A stretch of DNA of 6,224 nt from the NCBI GenBank assembly GCA_964649415.1, contig CAZYSK010000166.1, positions 1 through 6,224 on the forward strand, given 5' to 3'. The first letter of the stretch is position 1; the number at the start of each line of letters is the position of its first letter. A program made the position numbers and the translations under genes. Shown in pieces: positions 5,461 through 6,224 of the stretch. The notes beneath the pieces were generated by a model. It was not told the origin of the DNA, searched no databases, and saw only the letters and a list, made by a program, of their open reading frames with translations. Source of the stretch: CAZYSK01 sp964649415. GTDB lineage: Bacteria; Chloroflexota; Anaerolineae; B4-G1.

Positions 5461-6147
5461 ATGAACGAGACGATCCTTGTTATAGATGACGAACCCAAAA
5501 TTGTCAAGCTGGCACGGGACTATTTAGAACGGGGCGGCTTTCACGTCCTCACAGCCGCCGACGGCCCGACAGCCCTGGCGGTAGCGCGCAGCGAACGCCC
5601 CGACCTGATCGTCCTCGACCTGAACCTGCCCGGCATGGATGGCCTGGACGTTTGCCGGGCGCTGCGGCGCGAATCGAGCGTGCCGATCATCATGCTCACC
5701 GCCCGCGTCGAAGAGGCCGACCGGCTCATTGGCCTGGAGCTGGGAGCCGACGACTATGTGACCAAGCCCTTTTCCCCCCGCGAGTTGGTAGCGCGCGTCC
5801 GGGCGGTGCTGCGCCGCGTGCAGGGCGGCGTGCACCAGCCAGGGCTCGTCCGCGCGGGCGATCTGGAGATCGATCTGAACGGCCATCGCGTCACCCGTGT
5901 GGGAGAGTCGGTCCGCCTGACCCGCACCGAGTTCAATCTGCTGGCGGTGCTGGCCCAGCATCCGGGACAGACGTTTACCCGCGCACAGTTGCTCGACCGG
6001 TTGCACGGTGTGGCTTACGAGGGCTTTGATCGCAGCGTGGACGCCCACGTAAAAAACTTGCGCCGCAAACTCGAAGCCGACCCCGTCGAACCGCGTTACG
6101 TGCTCACGGTTTATGGCATCGGTTATAAATTCACGGATGAGGTGTGA
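5461..6147 (+). CDS. OmpR/PhoB-family response regulator
   Basis: This 228-residue cytoplasmic transcription factor is the usual length for its family. The receiver domain (1 to about 120) has the acidic pocket D9-D10-E11, phospho-acceptor D53 in VLDLNLPGMDG, switch residue T80 in IIMLTAR and K102 in DDYVTKPFSPREL, so all residues needed for phosphorylation are present. After a short linker, the winged-helix DNA-binding domain (about 130-226) includes RLTRTEFNLLAVLA, a recognition-helix region in RSVDAHVKNLRRKLE, and the closing wing VYGIGYKF. Phosphorylation should drive dimerisation and promoter binding. The next start codon lies 2 bases after its stop, within one operon, which suggests its cognate kinase is that gene. 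Direct targets are unknown; the membrane protein upstream is a natural candidate. The family is certain but the subfamily cannot be named from sequence alone. Confidence 0.96.
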   Translation: MNETILVIDDEPKIVKLARDYLERGGFHVLTAADGPTALAVARSERPDLIVLDLNLPGMDGLDVCRALRRESSVPIIMLTARVEEADRLIGLELGADDYVTKPFSPRELVARVRAVLRRVQGGVHQPGLVRAGDLEIDLNGHRVTRVGESVRLTRTEFNLLAVLAQHPGQTFTRAQLLDRLHGVAYEGFDRSVDAHVKNLRRKLEADPVEPRYVLTVYGIGYKFTDEV

Positions 6148-6149
6148 CC

Positions 6150-6224
6150 TTGAAGAAAAGTTTTTGGAAGCATGGCCGTCACCATCACCCGCATCCGCCG
6201 TGGCGAGAGTGGGAGCACGATCAC
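6150..6224 (+). CDS. Probable sensor histidine kinase, N-terminal 25 codons
   Basis: A TTG at 6150 opens a frame that runs to the window end. GAGGTG (6139-6144), inside the last codons of the response regulator, is a well-spaced Shine-Dalgarno 5 bases upstream, and the 2-bp gap implies translational coupling. The visible peptide starts MKKSFWKHGR and holds seven His among 25 residues (8, 11, 12, 13, 15, 23, 25), with several Trp and Pro. Nothing of a kinase is visible: that call rests on the common order of regulator then kinase. The hydrophilic start would precede the first membrane helix and so lie in the cytoplasm. Its His/Arg/Trp character resembles the tail of the membrane protein at 4822-5268. 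Confidence 0.7.
   Translation, partial: MKKSFWKHGRHHHPHPPWREWEHDH

Noticed and set aside
5265..5489. Frame starting at ATGA over the stop of the membrane protein gene and running into the response regulator
   Set aside because: Most of it is the hairpin and 9-bp repeat sequence, it overlaps the regulator start, and it has no ribosome binding site of its own with good spacing or any domain.
1..6224. rRNA or tRNA genes, insertion sequences or phage genes
   Set aside because: No tRNA-like cloverleaf, rRNA segment, transposase or integrase reading was found; all four spacers are accounted for by promoters and short repeats.

Overview
The window reads as a high-GC bacterial chromosome segment. 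It holds a two-gene mismatch-repair locus (mutS then mutL) followed by the first genes of a two-component regulatory locus, all on the + strand. The MutL is of the endonuclease type (DQHAxxE and CPHGRP motifs), which fits a bacterium using methyl-independent mismatch repair. The general style of the genes, a TTG start, extended -10 promoters and repeat-filled spacers suggest a Chloroflexota (Anaerolineae-like) organism. That placement is an inference; the sequence shows no marker that proves it.

Layout. Positions 1-140 are a short upstream region with a possible divergent gene start on the minus strand (1-24) and a clear extended -10 promoter that appears to make mutS leaderless. mutS (141-2771) and mutL (2885-4540) are both intact. 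They are separated by a 113-bp gap filled mostly by an 18-bp tandem repeat framed by a perfect inverted repeat. The left arm of that repeat contains the mutS stop codon. The 281-bp spacer after mutL holds a small hairpin, an array of eleven 9-bp units bracketed by near-complementary sequence, a weak promoter candidate and a 5'-leader palindrome. Next comes a two-helix membrane protein with a His-rich cytoplasmic segment (4822-5268). A 192-bp spacer follows, with a long hairpin, a short second 9-bp-period array and a second extended -10 candidate. Then comes an OmpR/PhoB-type response regulator (5461-6147) and, 2 bp after its stop, the first 25 codons of a His-rich protein starting at TTG. From its position this is probably the partner sensor kinase, cut off by the window end.

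How the genes work together. MutS recognises mismatches, and MutL, recruited by MutS, nicks the strand to be repaired. A sequence matching the sliding-clamp-binding motif sits beside the MutL nuclease site. The membrane protein, response regulator and downstream protein look like one envelope-sensing unit. The membrane protein and the presumed kinase both carry His-rich segments predicted to face the cytoplasm. That pairing is the least explained feature here and the best candidate for an undescribed system, but the kinase itself lies outside the window.
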